Positions 6,799 through 14,170 of a DNA stretch of 16,772 nucleotides are shown here, piece by piece; positions within the stretch are counted from its first letter, which is position 1, and each line of letters begins with the position of its first letter. Source of the DNA: JAUWQU01 sp964605095 (lineage in GTDB: Bacteria > Planctomycetota > Phycisphaerae > SM23-33); NCBI GenBank assembly GCA_964605095.1, contig CAZSBS010000091.1:1-16772 (forward strand). Direction: 5' to 3'. The position numbers and the translations under genes were made by a program. Under the pieces are notes generated by a model. The model ran no database searches. It worked only from the letters and a program-made list of their open reading frames with translations, and had not been told where the DNA came from.

Positions 6799-8054
6799 CT
6801 GCCAACCGGGACATGCCCCAGTTGCCCTACATGACGGCCGATCTGCCGGGCATCGGCGGGCGGATCAAGGAGCACGTCACGGACTTCCGCGTCGAGGAGG
6901 TTCCGCTCTACGAGCCATGCGGCGAGGGCACGCACGTGTACTTCCGCGTGACCAAGGCGGGCATTCCCACGCCCGAGGCGGTAAACCGGCTCGCCCGCTA
7001 TTTTAACGTCCCGCCGCACGAGATTGGCGTGGCGGGGCTGAAGGACGCCCGGGCCGTCAGCTCGCAGATGATGAGCCTCGAACACGTTGCCCCGGCCGCC
7101 CTGGCGTCATTCCACGACCCGGCCATGAGCGTGCAAGTCCTGGGCCTGCACGGCAACAAGTTGCGGCCCGGGCACCTGAGGGCCAATCGCTTCGTCATTC
7201 GCATTCGCGGCGTCTCGGCCGAGCAGTTGCCTGCGGCCGAGGCCGTGCTGGATGTGCTCCGCCGGCGCGGCGTGCCGAATTACTTCGGCGAGCAGCGGTT
7301 CGGGGCTCGCAACGACACGGCCTCCCTTGGCGAGTGCATGGTCCGCAACGATCTGGAGGAATTCCTGGCGATTTTCCTTGGGCGCCCGCAGTCGGCCGAT
7401 CCGCCGGACTGCCGGGCCGCAAGGGACGCCTTCGACGAAGGCCAGTACGCACGCGCCCTGAAGCGCTGGCCGTGGCATTACCAGAACGAACGCAAGGCGC
7501 TTTCGGTCTACCGCAAGCGTCAGCGGGCCGGGGCGGCGATGGTCCCCATCGACAAGCGGATGAAGCGCCTGTACGTGTCGGCCTTCCAGAGCCTTATCTT
7601 CAACGAGGTCGTCATCCGCCGCATCGACAGCCTGGACCAGGTCCTCGTCGGCGACATGGCCGAGAAGGCGGACAACGGGGCGATCTTCACCGTCGAGGAT
7701 CCCGCGGCCGAGCAGCCGCGCGCGGATAGGTTCGAGATAAGCCCGACGGGCGTGATCGTCGGCTACCGCAGCAACCTGGCCGGCGGTCAGCCCGGGCAGA
7801 TCGAGGCCGAGGTGCTCGAGCGGCACCGCATAACACCGGAAGACTTCAAGAACGTCGGCTCGCTGAGGCCCAAAGGCACGCGGCGGGCCCTTCGCTTCGC
7901 CCTCGGCTCTCCGGAGCTTTCAGCCGGCGCCGACGAGCGCGGCCCATACATGCAACTGACCTTCACCGCCGCCAGCGGCTGCTATGCCACCGTGGCGCTG
8001 CGGGAAATCATGAAGCTCCAGCCGCTCGGCGGCGGGCGCCAGGATAATTCGTGA
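6786..8054 (+). CDS. truD: tRNA pseudouridine synthase D
   Basis: 422 residues from a TTG start at 6786. I chose this start because AGGAG (6776-6780) lies 5 bases upstream, while the later in-frame ATG at 6813 has no ribosome-binding site. Known role: formation of pseudouridine at position 13 of tRNAs, in the cytoplasm. The catalytic motif is 'GVAGLKDARAVSSQMMS' (81-97) with Asp 87 as the nucleophile. 'VPNYFGEQRFGARND' and the C-terminal 'SGCYATVALREIMK' are also diagnostic of TruD. An N-terminal 'GGRIKEHVTDFRVEEVPLY' matches the family's usual opening after a short extension. The gene overlaps the adenosyltransferase by 13 bases. Its stop is 36 bases before mobA. The functional link to its neighbours is not obvious. 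Confidence 0.95.
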   Translation: MEAVTANRDMPQLPYMTADLPGIGGRIKEHVTDFRVEEVPLYEPCGEGTHVYFRVTKAGIPTPEAVNRLARYFNVPPHEIGVAGLKDARAVSSQMMSLEHVAPAALASFHDPAMSVQVLGLHGNKLRPGHLRANRFVIRIRGVSAEQLPAAEAVLDVLRRRGVPNYFGEQRFGARNDTASLGECMVRNDLEEFLAIFLGRPQSADPPDCRAARDAFDEGQYARALKRWPWHYQNERKALSVYRKRQRAGAAMVPIDKRMKRLYVSAFQSLIFNEVVIRRIDSLDQVLVGDMAEKADNGAIFTVEDPAAEQPRADRFEISPTGVIVGYRSNLAGGQPGQIEAEVLERHRITPEDFKNVGSLRPKGTRRALRFALGSPELSAGADERGPYMQLTFTAASGCYATVALREIMKLQPLGGGRQDNS

Positions 8055-8090
8055 CCGACCCTTTTATCTTTTTTGTCTTTGTCCCAAACC

Positions 8091-8759
8091 ATGACGACGA
8101 GGCGTGACAGGATAGCCGGGGCGATACTTGCCGGCGGGCTGGCGACGCGGTATGGCGGGGCCAACAAGGCCGGGGTGGACCTCGGCGATGGGCGAACGCT
8201 GCTGGAGTACATATCCGGCGAGCTTTCTGCCGCCGGCGTCGGCGAGGTGATCGTCTGCGCCAGCGACCAGGCTGCCCAGGCCGCGCGGGCCGGCGGCATG
8301 TTGGCGGTCCCGGACCGCCGGGCGCAACTCGGCCCGCTGGCGGGAATAGAGGCGGCGCTTGCCCACTACGCCGGGTCCGGTGGAGATCACACAGTCGAAC
8401 CACGATACGACGCCACGGTCATGCTGGCCTGTGACATGCCGGGGATAACCGCCTCCGAGATCTCCACGCTGATAGATGCCTTCCGCCAGGGCCTGGCCGC
8501 GATAGTCGTCGCCGAGATGCCGGATTCTTCCTGGCAACCGTTATGCTCTGTAGTTCATAACGGTATACTGACGGACGTTCGGGCCGCGCTGGACGCCGGA
8601 CAATTGGGCGTCCAGAGGCTTTGGCGAAGGCTCGGCGCCGTTGGCGTGCGTTTCGCCGACGACAGGCCGTTCTTCAACGTCAACACGCCTGAGGACATGG
8701 CGAGGTGGCGGAAAATCCGTGGGCAAGGCCTGAGGCCGCCCGGCGGAGATTCCAAGTGA
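8091..8759 (+). CDS. mobA: Molybdenum cofactor guanylyltransferase
   Basis: 222 residues from the ATG at 8091. An in-frame TTG at 8073 would add 6 residues, but neither start has a clear ribosome-binding site; the upstream 36 bases are T-rich. Known reaction: Mo-molybdopterin plus GTP gives the guanine dinucleotide cofactor used by DMSO-reductase-family enzymes such as formate dehydrogenases and nitrate reductases. The nucleotide-binding loop is 'AGAILAGGLATRYGG' (9-23) with NK just after. 'VMLACDMPGIT' supplies the metal-binding Asp, and 'FNVNTPEDMARW' is the typical MobA end. It opens the molybdenum-cofactor block, so this organism probably uses bis-MGD enzymes. Confidence 0.92.
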   Translation: MTTRRDRIAGAILAGGLATRYGGANKAGVDLGDGRTLLEYISGELSAAGVGEVIVCASDQAAQAARAGGMLAVPDRRAQLGPLAGIEAALAHYAGSGGDHTVEPRYDATVMLACDMPGITASEISTLIDAFRQGLAAIVVAEMPDSSWQPLCSVVHNGILTDVRAALDAGQLGVQRLWRRLGAVGVRFADDRPFFNVNTPEDMARWRKIRGQGLRPPGGDSK

Positions 8760-8769
8760 CAAGCATCAA

Positions 8770-9204
8770 GTGGCAGACATGGACCCAGAAATAGGCGCCA
8801 AGAGTCAACCATGCGATTTGCCGCCGATTTCGGCGCGGGCCAAGCTCTGGCTTGAAGCCGGCCCTCGTGATGTGCCGCCCGGCGGCGAGCGCGTCCTTGG
8901 CCGGGGGCTGGCGGCGTTGCTGGCGGGCGTGGAGGCGACCGGCTCGCTTACCAAGGCTGCCATCAATGCCGGCATGAGCTATCGCTACGCATGGCACCTC
9001 GTCCACCAGGCCGAGGAAAATCTAGGCCAGCCGATGCTCGTCGCCCGCAGCGGCGGCAAGCGAGGCGGAGGGTCGGTGCTTTCCCCCGTCGGCCGAAGGC
9101 TGCTGGCCGTGTTCGAAACGCTCAACACCGACGTCGCCGCCTTCGCCGCCCGCCGGCTGGATGAACTCGTGCGGGAAACAACCCGCGACGTGACACGACA
9201 ATGA
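8770..9204 (+). CDS. ModE-type winged-helix transcriptional regulator (DNA-binding domain only)
   Basis: 144 residues from GTG at 8770; ATG at 8779 is an alternative and neither has a strong ribosome-binding site. The domain at about residues 38-120 is the ModE N-terminal LysR-like helix-turn-helix: 'GSLTKAAINAGMSYRYAW' (58-75), then 'GGKRGGGSVLSPVGRRLL' (95-112). The C-terminal molybdate-binding TOBE domains of full ModE are absent, so the protein is a stand-alone DNA-binding unit. Known for this subfamily: regulation of molybdenum uptake or use genes, with molybdate sensing in full-length forms. Here it probably regulates its own operon (inference). How it would sense molybdate without TOBE domains is unclear. 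It starts 10 bases after mobA and overlaps moeA by 4 bases (ATGA). Confidence 0.85.
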   Translation: MADMDPEIGAKSQPCDLPPISARAKLWLEAGPRDVPPGGERVLGRGLAALLAGVEATGSLTKAAINAGMSYRYAWHLVHQAEENLGQPMLVARSGGKRGGGSVLSPVGRRLLAVFETLNTDVAAFAARRLDELVRETTRDVTRQ

Positions 9205-10487
9205 CAAGTTACTTCCGAAAAACCGTGACGCTCGACGAGGCCTGGTCGGCCGTGGATGAAGCCCTGGCCCCTGGCCCCGGCTCGGCGGGCGATGCCTGCA
9301 AGAGCGATTCGCCGACAGTTCGCCCAAGCCTGCACGAAGCGGCCATGCTTCCGCCTGGCGAGGCGGTCGGACGCATCCTGCTGGCGGAGCAGCGTTCCCT
9401 GCTGGAGTTGCCGCCGTTCGACAAGTCGGCGATGGACGGCTACGCGATCTGCGCCGGCGACCAGCGGCGGGAGTATCGTCTGCTTGCCGCCGTCGCGGCC
9501 GGACAGATGCCGGCGGAGCCGCTCGTACACGGATCGGCCGTAAAGGTTATGACCGGCGCGCCGGTGCCTCATGGCGCCGCAATGGTAATCAAGCGCGAGC
9601 ACACCGAGGAACTCGGCTCGACTGTTCGCGTGCTTCGTCACGGAGACGCCCCGAACATTTGCCGGCGCGGCGAGGACGTGCGTGCGGGCGACGTGATTTT
9701 CCCTGCCGGGCGGGTTCTCACCGCCGCCGACGCGGCCAATCTGGTTTCTTGCGGGATTGTCGAGGTTCCCGTGGCGGCTAGGGTTCGTCTGGCGATCATC
9801 TCCACCGGCGACGAGATTGTTGACGACCCGGCGAGAATCGTGCCGGGCAAGATCGTGAACTCCAACGGCCCGATGCTCGCGGCGTTGGCGGCGCAGTGGG
9901 GCATGGACGCGGTGCTGCGGCTTCACGTGCCGGACGATCTTGCCGCCACGGTGGCGGCCCTGCAAGAGTCTCTTGCGGCAGCGGACATCGTCGCGATCTC
10001 CGGCGGGGTCTCGGTGGGAGACTTCGACTACGTCCTGGCCGCGATGGATGAGGCGCACCTGGCGGTTCATTTCAGCAGCGTGGCGATCAAACCGGGCCGG
10101 CCCACGGTCTTGGCGACTCCCCGGCTGGGGCAGGGCGCCCGCGCAAGGGCAGTCTTCGGCCTGCCGGGCAACCCGCTTTCTGTGTTCGTGATGTTCCACG
10201 TATTCGTGCTGCGGGCCGCGGCCCGGCTACGGGGAAGCCGGTGGCCCCTGCGGCAGATTCGCCTGCCCCTGGGCCGGCCTGTCAGCCGGCGCAAGGCCGA
10301 CCGCCTGGAGTTCTTCCCCGCCGCGATTGGCGAGGACGGGCGGGTCAGCCCCGTCGAATGCCACGGCTCGGCCCACCTGCTCGCCCTTCGCGACGCCGAC
10401 GGCCTCCTGCAAGTGCCCGCCGGCGTGCGGGAACTCGCCCTCGGCGACAGCGTGCTGTTCACCCCGCTACGGAGCCTGATGCCATGA
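9201..10487 (+). CDS. moeA: Molybdopterin molybdenumtransferase
   Basis: 428 residues. Known reaction: insertion of molybdate into adenylylated molybdopterin, giving Mo-molybdopterin. Motifs in order: 'LPPFDKSAMDGYAI' (70-83; the Asp of MDGY at 79 is the conserved catalytic residue), 'KVMTGAPVPHGA', 'RVRLAIISTGDEIV', 'VAISGGVSVGDFDYV', and 'VFGLPGNPLSVFVM', followed by the C-terminal beta domain. The N-terminus is slightly extended between 'LDEAWSAVDEAL' and 'LHEAAMLPPGEAVGRIL' by a Gly/Ser/Asp-rich linker. Its ATG overlaps the ModE-like stop and its TGA overlaps the moaA start, both as ATGA, so translational coupling is likely. Confidence 0.95.
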   Translation: MTSYFRKTVTLDEAWSAVDEALAPGPGSAGDACKSDSPTVRPSLHEAAMLPPGEAVGRILLAEQRSLLELPPFDKSAMDGYAICAGDQRREYRLLAAVAAGQMPAEPLVHGSAVKVMTGAPVPHGAAMVIKREHTEELGSTVRVLRHGDAPNICRRGEDVRAGDVIFPAGRVLTAADAANLVSCGIVEVPVAARVRLAIISTGDEIVDDPARIVPGKIVNSNGPMLAALAAQWGMDAVLRLHVPDDLAATVAALQESLAAADIVAISGGVSVGDFDYVLAAMDEAHLAVHFSSVAIKPGRPTVLATPRLGQGARARAVFGLPGNPLSVFVMFHVFVLRAAARLRGSRWPLRQIRLPLGRPVSRRKADRLEFFPAAIGEDGRVSPVECHGSAHLLALRDADGLLQVPAGVRELALGDSVLFTPLRSLMP

Positions 10488-11326
10488 AAGATCCCTTCGG
10501 CCGGGAAATAACCTACCTTCGCGTCTCGGTGACGGATCGGTGCAACCTTCGCTGCCGCTATTGCATGCCGGCGGCGGGGCTCAAGTTGCTTCGCCACGAG
10601 GACATCCTGAGATACGAGGAGATCGTCGGCGTCGTCAGCGCAGCCGTCGATATGGGCTTTCGCAAGATCCGCCTGACCGGCGGGGAGCCGCTGGTTCGCC
10701 GCGGCGTGCTCGCCCTGGTGAGCATGCTGGCCCGGATTGATGGTGTGGAGGACCTGGCGATGACGACCAACGGCACGATGCTGGCGGGCAAGGCGGCCGC
10801 CCTCAAGGCCGCGGGGCTGCAGCGGGTGAACGTCAGCCTCGACGCCATCGACCCCGCCCGCTACGAGCATCTCACGCGCGGCGGCAGAGTCGCCGACGCC
10901 CTTGCCGGCATCGACGCGGCCATTGCGGCCGGGCTTACGCCGGTCAAAATCAACTGCGTCGTCGCCCCGCCGCCCGACGAGTCCGGCGACGACGCGGGGA
11001 CCCGTGGGCTCGATGACGCCACCCCGGACGCCCGGGCGGTGGCCGCTTTTGCGGCCGAGCGAGGCTGCCAGGTGCGCTTCATCCGCGAGATGAACCTTGC
11101 CAACGGGGAGTTCTGGGCCGTCCAGGGTGGAAAGGGCGGTAATTGCCCTATCTGTGACCGCCTGAGGCTTACCAGCGACGGCTTTATCCGCCCGTGCCTG
11201 TTTTCCAACCTCAAGTTCGACATCCGCAAGTTCGGCCCGCCCCAGGCCATCCGCCTGGCCATCGCCGCCAAACCCCAGGCCGGGCAGGCCTGCGACGACC
11301 GCACCATGAACGGAATAGGCGGCTAG
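10484..11326 (+). CDS. moaA: GTP 3',8-cyclase (short MoaA)
   Basis: 280 residues, with GGAG (10471-10474) 9 bases before the ATG. Known reaction: radical-SAM rearrangement of GTP to 3',8-cyclo-GTP, the first step of molybdopterin synthesis. The SAM cluster motif is 'CNLRCRYC' (Cys 20, 24, 27). 'IRLTGGEPL' (62-70), 'TTNGTML' (94-100) and 'RVNVSLDAID' (114-123) follow. The C-terminal substrate-binding cluster is intact: Cys 221, 224 and 238 (CX2CX13C) around 'CDRLRLTSDGFIRPC', and the protein ends in the family's '...GIGG' tail, which is functionally important in MoaA. It is about 45-50 residues shorter than usual (typically about 325-340). The missing part lies between 'VRFIREM' (197-203) and Cys 221. 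The protein starts in an ATGA overlap with moeA and ends 8 bases before moaC. I see no frameshift, so the deletion is a real feature of this gene rather than a truncation. Confidence 0.9.
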   Translation: MKDPFGREITYLRVSVTDRCNLRCRYCMPAAGLKLLRHEDILRYEEIVGVVSAAVDMGFRKIRLTGGEPLVRRGVLALVSMLARIDGVEDLAMTTNGTMLAGKAAALKAAGLQRVNVSLDAIDPARYEHLTRGGRVADALAGIDAAIAAGLTPVKINCVVAPPPDESGDDAGTRGLDDATPDARAVAAFAAERGCQVRFIREMNLANGEFWAVQGGKGGNCPICDRLRLTSDGFIRPCLFSNLKFDIRKFGPPQAIRLAIAAKPQAGQACDDRTMNGIGG

Positions 11327-11334
11327 AGACAAAC

Positions 11335-11793
11335 ATGCCCAAACCAAAGCTCACGCACACCGACTCATCCGGCAGGGCCAATATGGTCGACGTTGGCGAC
11401 AAGCGGCCCCAGCGGCGCAAAGCCCGCGCCGAAGGCTGCATCACGCTGGCCAAAGCCACGCGGGCGCTGATCGCCGAAAACGCCGTCAAGAAAGGGGACG
11501 TGCTGACGGTCGCCCAGATCGCCGGAATACAGGCCGCCAAGCACACGGCCGAGCTTATCCCCCTGTGCCACACGCTGACGCTGGAAAAGGTGGACGTGCG
11601 CCTGGAGATCACCCCTGCCGGCGTGCGGGCCGAGTCGCTCGTGCGATGCACGGGCAAGACCGGCGTCGAGATGGAGGCCCTTACGGCCGTTAGCGCCGCG
11701 ATGCTTTGCGTGTACGACATGTGCAAGGCTGTCGATAAGAACATGACGATCGGCCCGATCCGGCTGATCGAGAAAGTGAAGGAAGATGTCTGA
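11335..11793 (+). CDS. moaC: Cyclic pyranopterin monophosphate synthase
   Basis: 152 residues, normal length. Known reaction: converts 3',8-cyclo-GTP, the MoaA product, to cyclic pyranopterin monophosphate. Motifs: 'RANMVDVGDK' (14-23), 'HTAELIPLCHTLTLEKV' (70-86) with the active-site His in 'CHTL', and 'GVEMEALTAVSAAMLCVYDM' (110-129) followed by CKAVDK. The catalytic Asp 128 and Lys 131 occupy the same positions as in the E. coli enzyme. No strong ribosome-binding site precedes the ATG, but moaA ends only 8 bases upstream. The last 8 bases overlap the MOSC-MogA gene. Confidence 0.97.
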   Translation: MPKPKLTHTDSSGRANMVDVGDKRPQRRKARAEGCITLAKATRALIAENAVKKGDVLTVAQIAGIQAAKHTAELIPLCHTLTLEKVDVRLEITPAGVRAESLVRCTGKTGVEMEALTAVSAAMLCVYDMCKAVDKNMTIGPIRLIEKVKEDV

Positions 11794-12727
11794 GCCGTCG
11801 GAAGTCAAAATAACGTCGATCAACACCTCGCAGGAAAAGGGCACCATCAAGGCGCCCTGCGACCGCGCGGAGGTGGACTCTCGCGGGCTTGTCGGCGACG
11901 CCCACGCCGGCGACTGGCACCGGCAGGTCAGCGTGCTGGCCGCGGAGAGCATCGAGCAGTTCGAGATGGAGACCGGCCGGGCTATCGGGCCGGGCGAGTT
12001 CGGCGAGAACCTCATCGTCCAGGGCGGGGACCTGCGTTCCGCGAGCATCCTGGACCGTTTCGTCTTCGGGTCCGTCGAGCTGGAGGTCACGCAGATCGGC
12101 AAGAAGTGCCACGGCGAGGACTGCGAGATATTCCAGGCCACCGGGCGATGCATCATGCCCAAAGAAGGCCTGTTCTGCCGCGTGCTTTCCGGCGGGCAGC
12201 TCTGCTGCGAAGACGCCGGCCGGTACGTGCCGAAGGTTCTGGACATCCGCGTTATAACGCTCAGCGACCGCGCCTCAGCCGGCGTCTACGACGACCGCAG
12301 CGGCCCGCGGATACGCCAACTGATCGAGGAGCATTTTGCCGGCCGGAGGTGGCGGGTGGCGATTACAAACACCATCCTGCCCGACGACCCCGATGCCCTG
12401 AGGGCCGCACTGGACGCCGCCCTGGCCGGCGGCGCCGATGCCGTCTTCACCACAGGCGGAACGGGCATCGGGCCGCGCGATTCCACACCCGAGGTCGTCA
12501 GCGGGTTCTGCCGGAAGCTCATCCCCGGCATAACGGACCTGGTGCGGCTGAAGTACGGGCGTAACAACCCCAATGCCCTGCTGAGCCGCTCGGTGGCCGG
12601 CACGACGGGCACGATGCAGGTCTACGCCTTGCCCGGCAGCGTCAAGGCCGTCGAGGAGTATATGGGTGAAATACTCAAGACTTTCACCCACGTGGTGTGC
12701 ATGATCCACGGACTGGATGTACATTGA
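11786..12727 (+). CDS. MOSC domain - MogA fusion (molybdopterin adenylyltransferase)
   Basis: A two-domain protein of 313 residues. Residues about 8-145 are a MOSC domain: 'RGLVGDAHAGDWHRQVSVLA', 'FGENLIV', and a Cys-rich end 'GKKCHGEDCEIFQATGRCIM' (105-124) followed by PKEGLF. MOSC domains are beta-barrels that bind sulfur- or Mo-cofactor-related ligands, as in Moco sulfurase. Residues about 150-313 are a MogA/MoaB domain with 'TLSDRASAGVYDDRSGP' (158-174), 'TTGGTGIGPRDSTPEVV' (222-238) and 'ALPGS' (281-285). The known reaction is Mg-ATP-dependent adenylylation of molybdopterin before Mo insertion by MoeA. The fusion links cofactor activation to a cofactor- or sulfur-handling module. Other bacteria carry similar fusions, so it is unusual but not unique. 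AAGGA sits just before the ATG; the gene overlaps moaC by 8 bases. Confidence 0.92.
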   Translation: MSEPSEVKITSINTSQEKGTIKAPCDRAEVDSRGLVGDAHAGDWHRQVSVLAAESIEQFEMETGRAIGPGEFGENLIVQGGDLRSASILDRFVFGSVELEVTQIGKKCHGEDCEIFQATGRCIMPKEGLFCRVLSGGQLCCEDAGRYVPKVLDIRVITLSDRASAGVYDDRSGPRIRQLIEEHFAGRRWRVAITNTILPDDPDALRAALDAALAGGADAVFTTGGTGIGPRDSTPEVVSGFCRKLIPGITDLVRLKYGRNNPNALLSRSVAGTTGTMQVYALPGSVKAVEEYMGEILKTFTHVVCMIHGLDVH

Positions 12728-12760
12728 GGCCGGCTGCAATATGGTTGGGCCGGAGGCGTT

Positions 12761-13357
12761 ATGCAGGTTGAGAGAATGGAACCAGAGCGGCTGCGAACGG
12801 TGATCGTGTCGGCTCAGGCGGGCGATTCAATCGCCTATCGTGAGCTTTTGGACGCTTACGGCCGCAGGCTTTACGGGTATTTTCTCCGCGCGACAGGTAG
12901 CCACCACGACGCGGAGGACCTTCTGGGCGAGGTGATGCTCAGGCTGGTTTCCAAGCTTGACAAGTACGACGACCGCGGGCGATTCGAGCCCTGGCTGTTC
13001 CGCATCGCGGCCAACATGGTTCGTGACCGCATCAGGCGGGCAAAGGCCAATCCGGCGCCGGCGAGCCTGTCGATCGACGGCGAGGCCGGCACAAGCAGGG
13101 CCGACCAACTCCTGGCCGATACGGGCCGGGTCGACGAGGGCCTCCTGGCCGAGGAGGCCTCCGGGCGATTGCAGCAAGCCCTGATGAAACTGGACGACAC
13201 GACACGGGACATGATCCTCGTGAGGCATTTCGGCCAAATGAACTACAAGGAAATCGCCGACCTGTTTCAATGCCCTCTGGGAACGGCCCTGGCAAGGGTG
13301 CATCGGGGGCTGAAGGCACTTCGGCGGGTGATGGGCAGGGACTATGAATCTGACTGA
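12761..13357 (+). CDS. ECF-family RNA polymerase sigma factor
   Basis: 198 residues from the ATG at 12761, preceded by GGAGG (12752-12756). Region sigma-2 spans about residues 22-95, with 'AYRELLDAYGRRLYGYFLRA' and 'DAEDLLGEVMLRLVSKLDKY', then 'FEPWLFRIAANMVRDRIRRA'. Region sigma-4 spans about 135-190 with a helix-turn-helix: 'DTTRDMILVRHFGQMNYKEI' and 'CPLGTALARVHRGLKALRR'. A variable linker of about 35 residues lies between. Regions 1 and 3 are absent, as expected for ECF factors. It overlaps the membrane anti-sigma by 14 bases, so the pair is co-translated and the sigma factor is probably held inactive at the membrane (inference). It lies 33 bases after the MOSC-MogA stop. The link to the molybdenum genes may be accidental. 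Confidence 0.93.
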   Translation: MQVERMEPERLRTVIVSAQAGDSIAYRELLDAYGRRLYGYFLRATGSHHDAEDLLGEVMLRLVSKLDKYDDRGRFEPWLFRIAANMVRDRIRRAKANPAPASLSIDGEAGTSRADQLLADTGRVDEGLLAEEASGRLQQALMKLDDTTRDMILVRHFGQMNYKEIADLFQCPLGTALARVHRGLKALRRVMGRDYESD

Positions 13358-13970
13358 ACAACAATACGAGCGAGTGGCACGATACCTCGACGGCCAAGAC
13401 CTGGCGCTGTCGCCGAACGAACAGGCCGTGGGCGATGAAATCGCCGGCGACGAGGGCCTGTTGTCGCCGGCGCTGGCGGTATCGGCCGAGGAAAGCCAGG
13501 CCGGCATCCGGCGGGCGAAGGTGCTGGTCGAGATCGGCTTGCATGAAAACGCGATGGGCGGGATTCTGGACGTGGGCGTCCCGCCCAAGGCGATGGACCG
13601 GGCGTGGCGGCGGACCCAGGCTGCCCTGGCCAGGCCGCAACGCAGGCTGTTTGGCGTCGCGGCGGCGGCAGCGTCGATCGCCGCGGCGGCGGTGCTGCTG
13701 GTTATGACGATGATCGCCGAGCAGCCAAGCCGATCAGCCAACCCCAACGTCGCGGCAGCGCCCAAGGCCGGCCAGGCCGCGCTGGCCGAAGTGTACATTG
13801 CCTCGGTCTCGGCCGCACAGGACCCCGTGATAAGCTTGCTGGCCGCGGAGATCGACCAGCTCGAGGCCGACGTCCTAGCCTCGGCGCCGTCGGTGCCCAT
13901 GGATATGGATCTCGACCAGGCCGAAAGGGCCATCGAGGAGTTCTGGCTTGACGACGCGATCCTTGAATAA
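13344..13970 (+). CDS. Putative membrane anti-sigma factor
   Basis: 208 residues, overlapping the ECF sigma gene by 14 bases, with GGCAGGG just before the ATG. The N-terminal ~100 residues are cytoplasmic, acidic then basic, with a 'QQYERVARYLDGQDLALSPN' opening similar in spirit to anti-sigma N-termini. There is no HxxxCxxC zinc motif, so it is not a ZAS-type anti-sigma. One membrane segment lies at about 103-124 ('GVAAAAASIAAAAVLLVMTM'), preceded by RPQRR, giving an N-in orientation. About 85 periplasmic residues follow, acidic at the end. Function is inferred from gene order and topology; no sequence family was recognised. Confidence 0.75.
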   Translation: MNLTEQQYERVARYLDGQDLALSPNEQAVGDEIAGDEGLLSPALAVSAEESQAGIRRAKVLVEIGLHENAMGGILDVGVPPKAMDRAWRRTQAALARPQRRLFGVAAAAASIAAAAVLLVMTMIAEQPSRSANPNVAAAPKAGQAALAEVYIASVSAAQDPVISLLAAEIDQLEADVLASAPSVPMDMDLDQAERAIEEFWLDDAILE

Positions 13971-14005
13971 CCGGCTTGCCACGGCGCAGCCGAAGGCGAA
14001 GCCGG
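13971..14005 (+). terminator. Hairpin directly after the anti-sigma gene
   Basis: CCGGCTT (13971-13977) pairs perfectly with AAGCCGG (13999-14005), and inner GCC/GGC and CGGC/GCCG pairings extend the stem. It begins at the first base after the anti-sigma stop. No T-run follows, so full termination is doubtful. It may protect the upstream mRNA or reduce read-through into the next gene, which is 200 bases away. Confidence 0.4.
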
Positions 14006-14027
14006 GTAGTCGGGAAAAGAAAGAAAC

Positions 14028-14098
14028 GGTGGAAACAGGAACCCGAGGCCTGCTCGCTTCAGCGAGCAGGAAAGGCGGAAACCGGAACCGGGAGCCTG
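14028..14098 (+). repeat. Imperfect 25-base direct repeat flanking a 9-bp hairpin
   Basis: Two 25-base copies (14028-14052 and 14074-14098) agree at about 20 positions and both contain GGAACC (14038-14043 and 14084-14089). Between and overlapping them is a perfect 9-bp stem, CCTGCTCGC / GCGAGCAGG, with a TTCA loop (14049-14070). GGAACC resembles the -35 element of many ECF-sigma promoters, but I cannot place a matching -10 with confidence. A further GGGCA/TGCCC pair follows at 14098-14115. The gap 13971-14170 therefore holds hairpins and repeats but no gene. Confidence 0.45.
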
Positions 14099-14170
14099 GG
14101 CAGCGCCGATTGCCCGATCAAAAAACGCTGGCCGGACCGATAAAAACTCCGTCCAGATGAAGGTGAACAG

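Noticed and set aside
8055..8090. Molybdenum-cofactor riboswitch upstream of mobA
   Set aside because: The gap after truD is only 36 bases and T-rich, too short for the Moco RNA motif.
8985..10199. A 404-codon minus-strand frame opposite moeA
   Set aside because: It is a shadow of moeA and the ModE-like gene, rich in Arg and His as expected from reading GC-rich coding DNA on the wrong strand.
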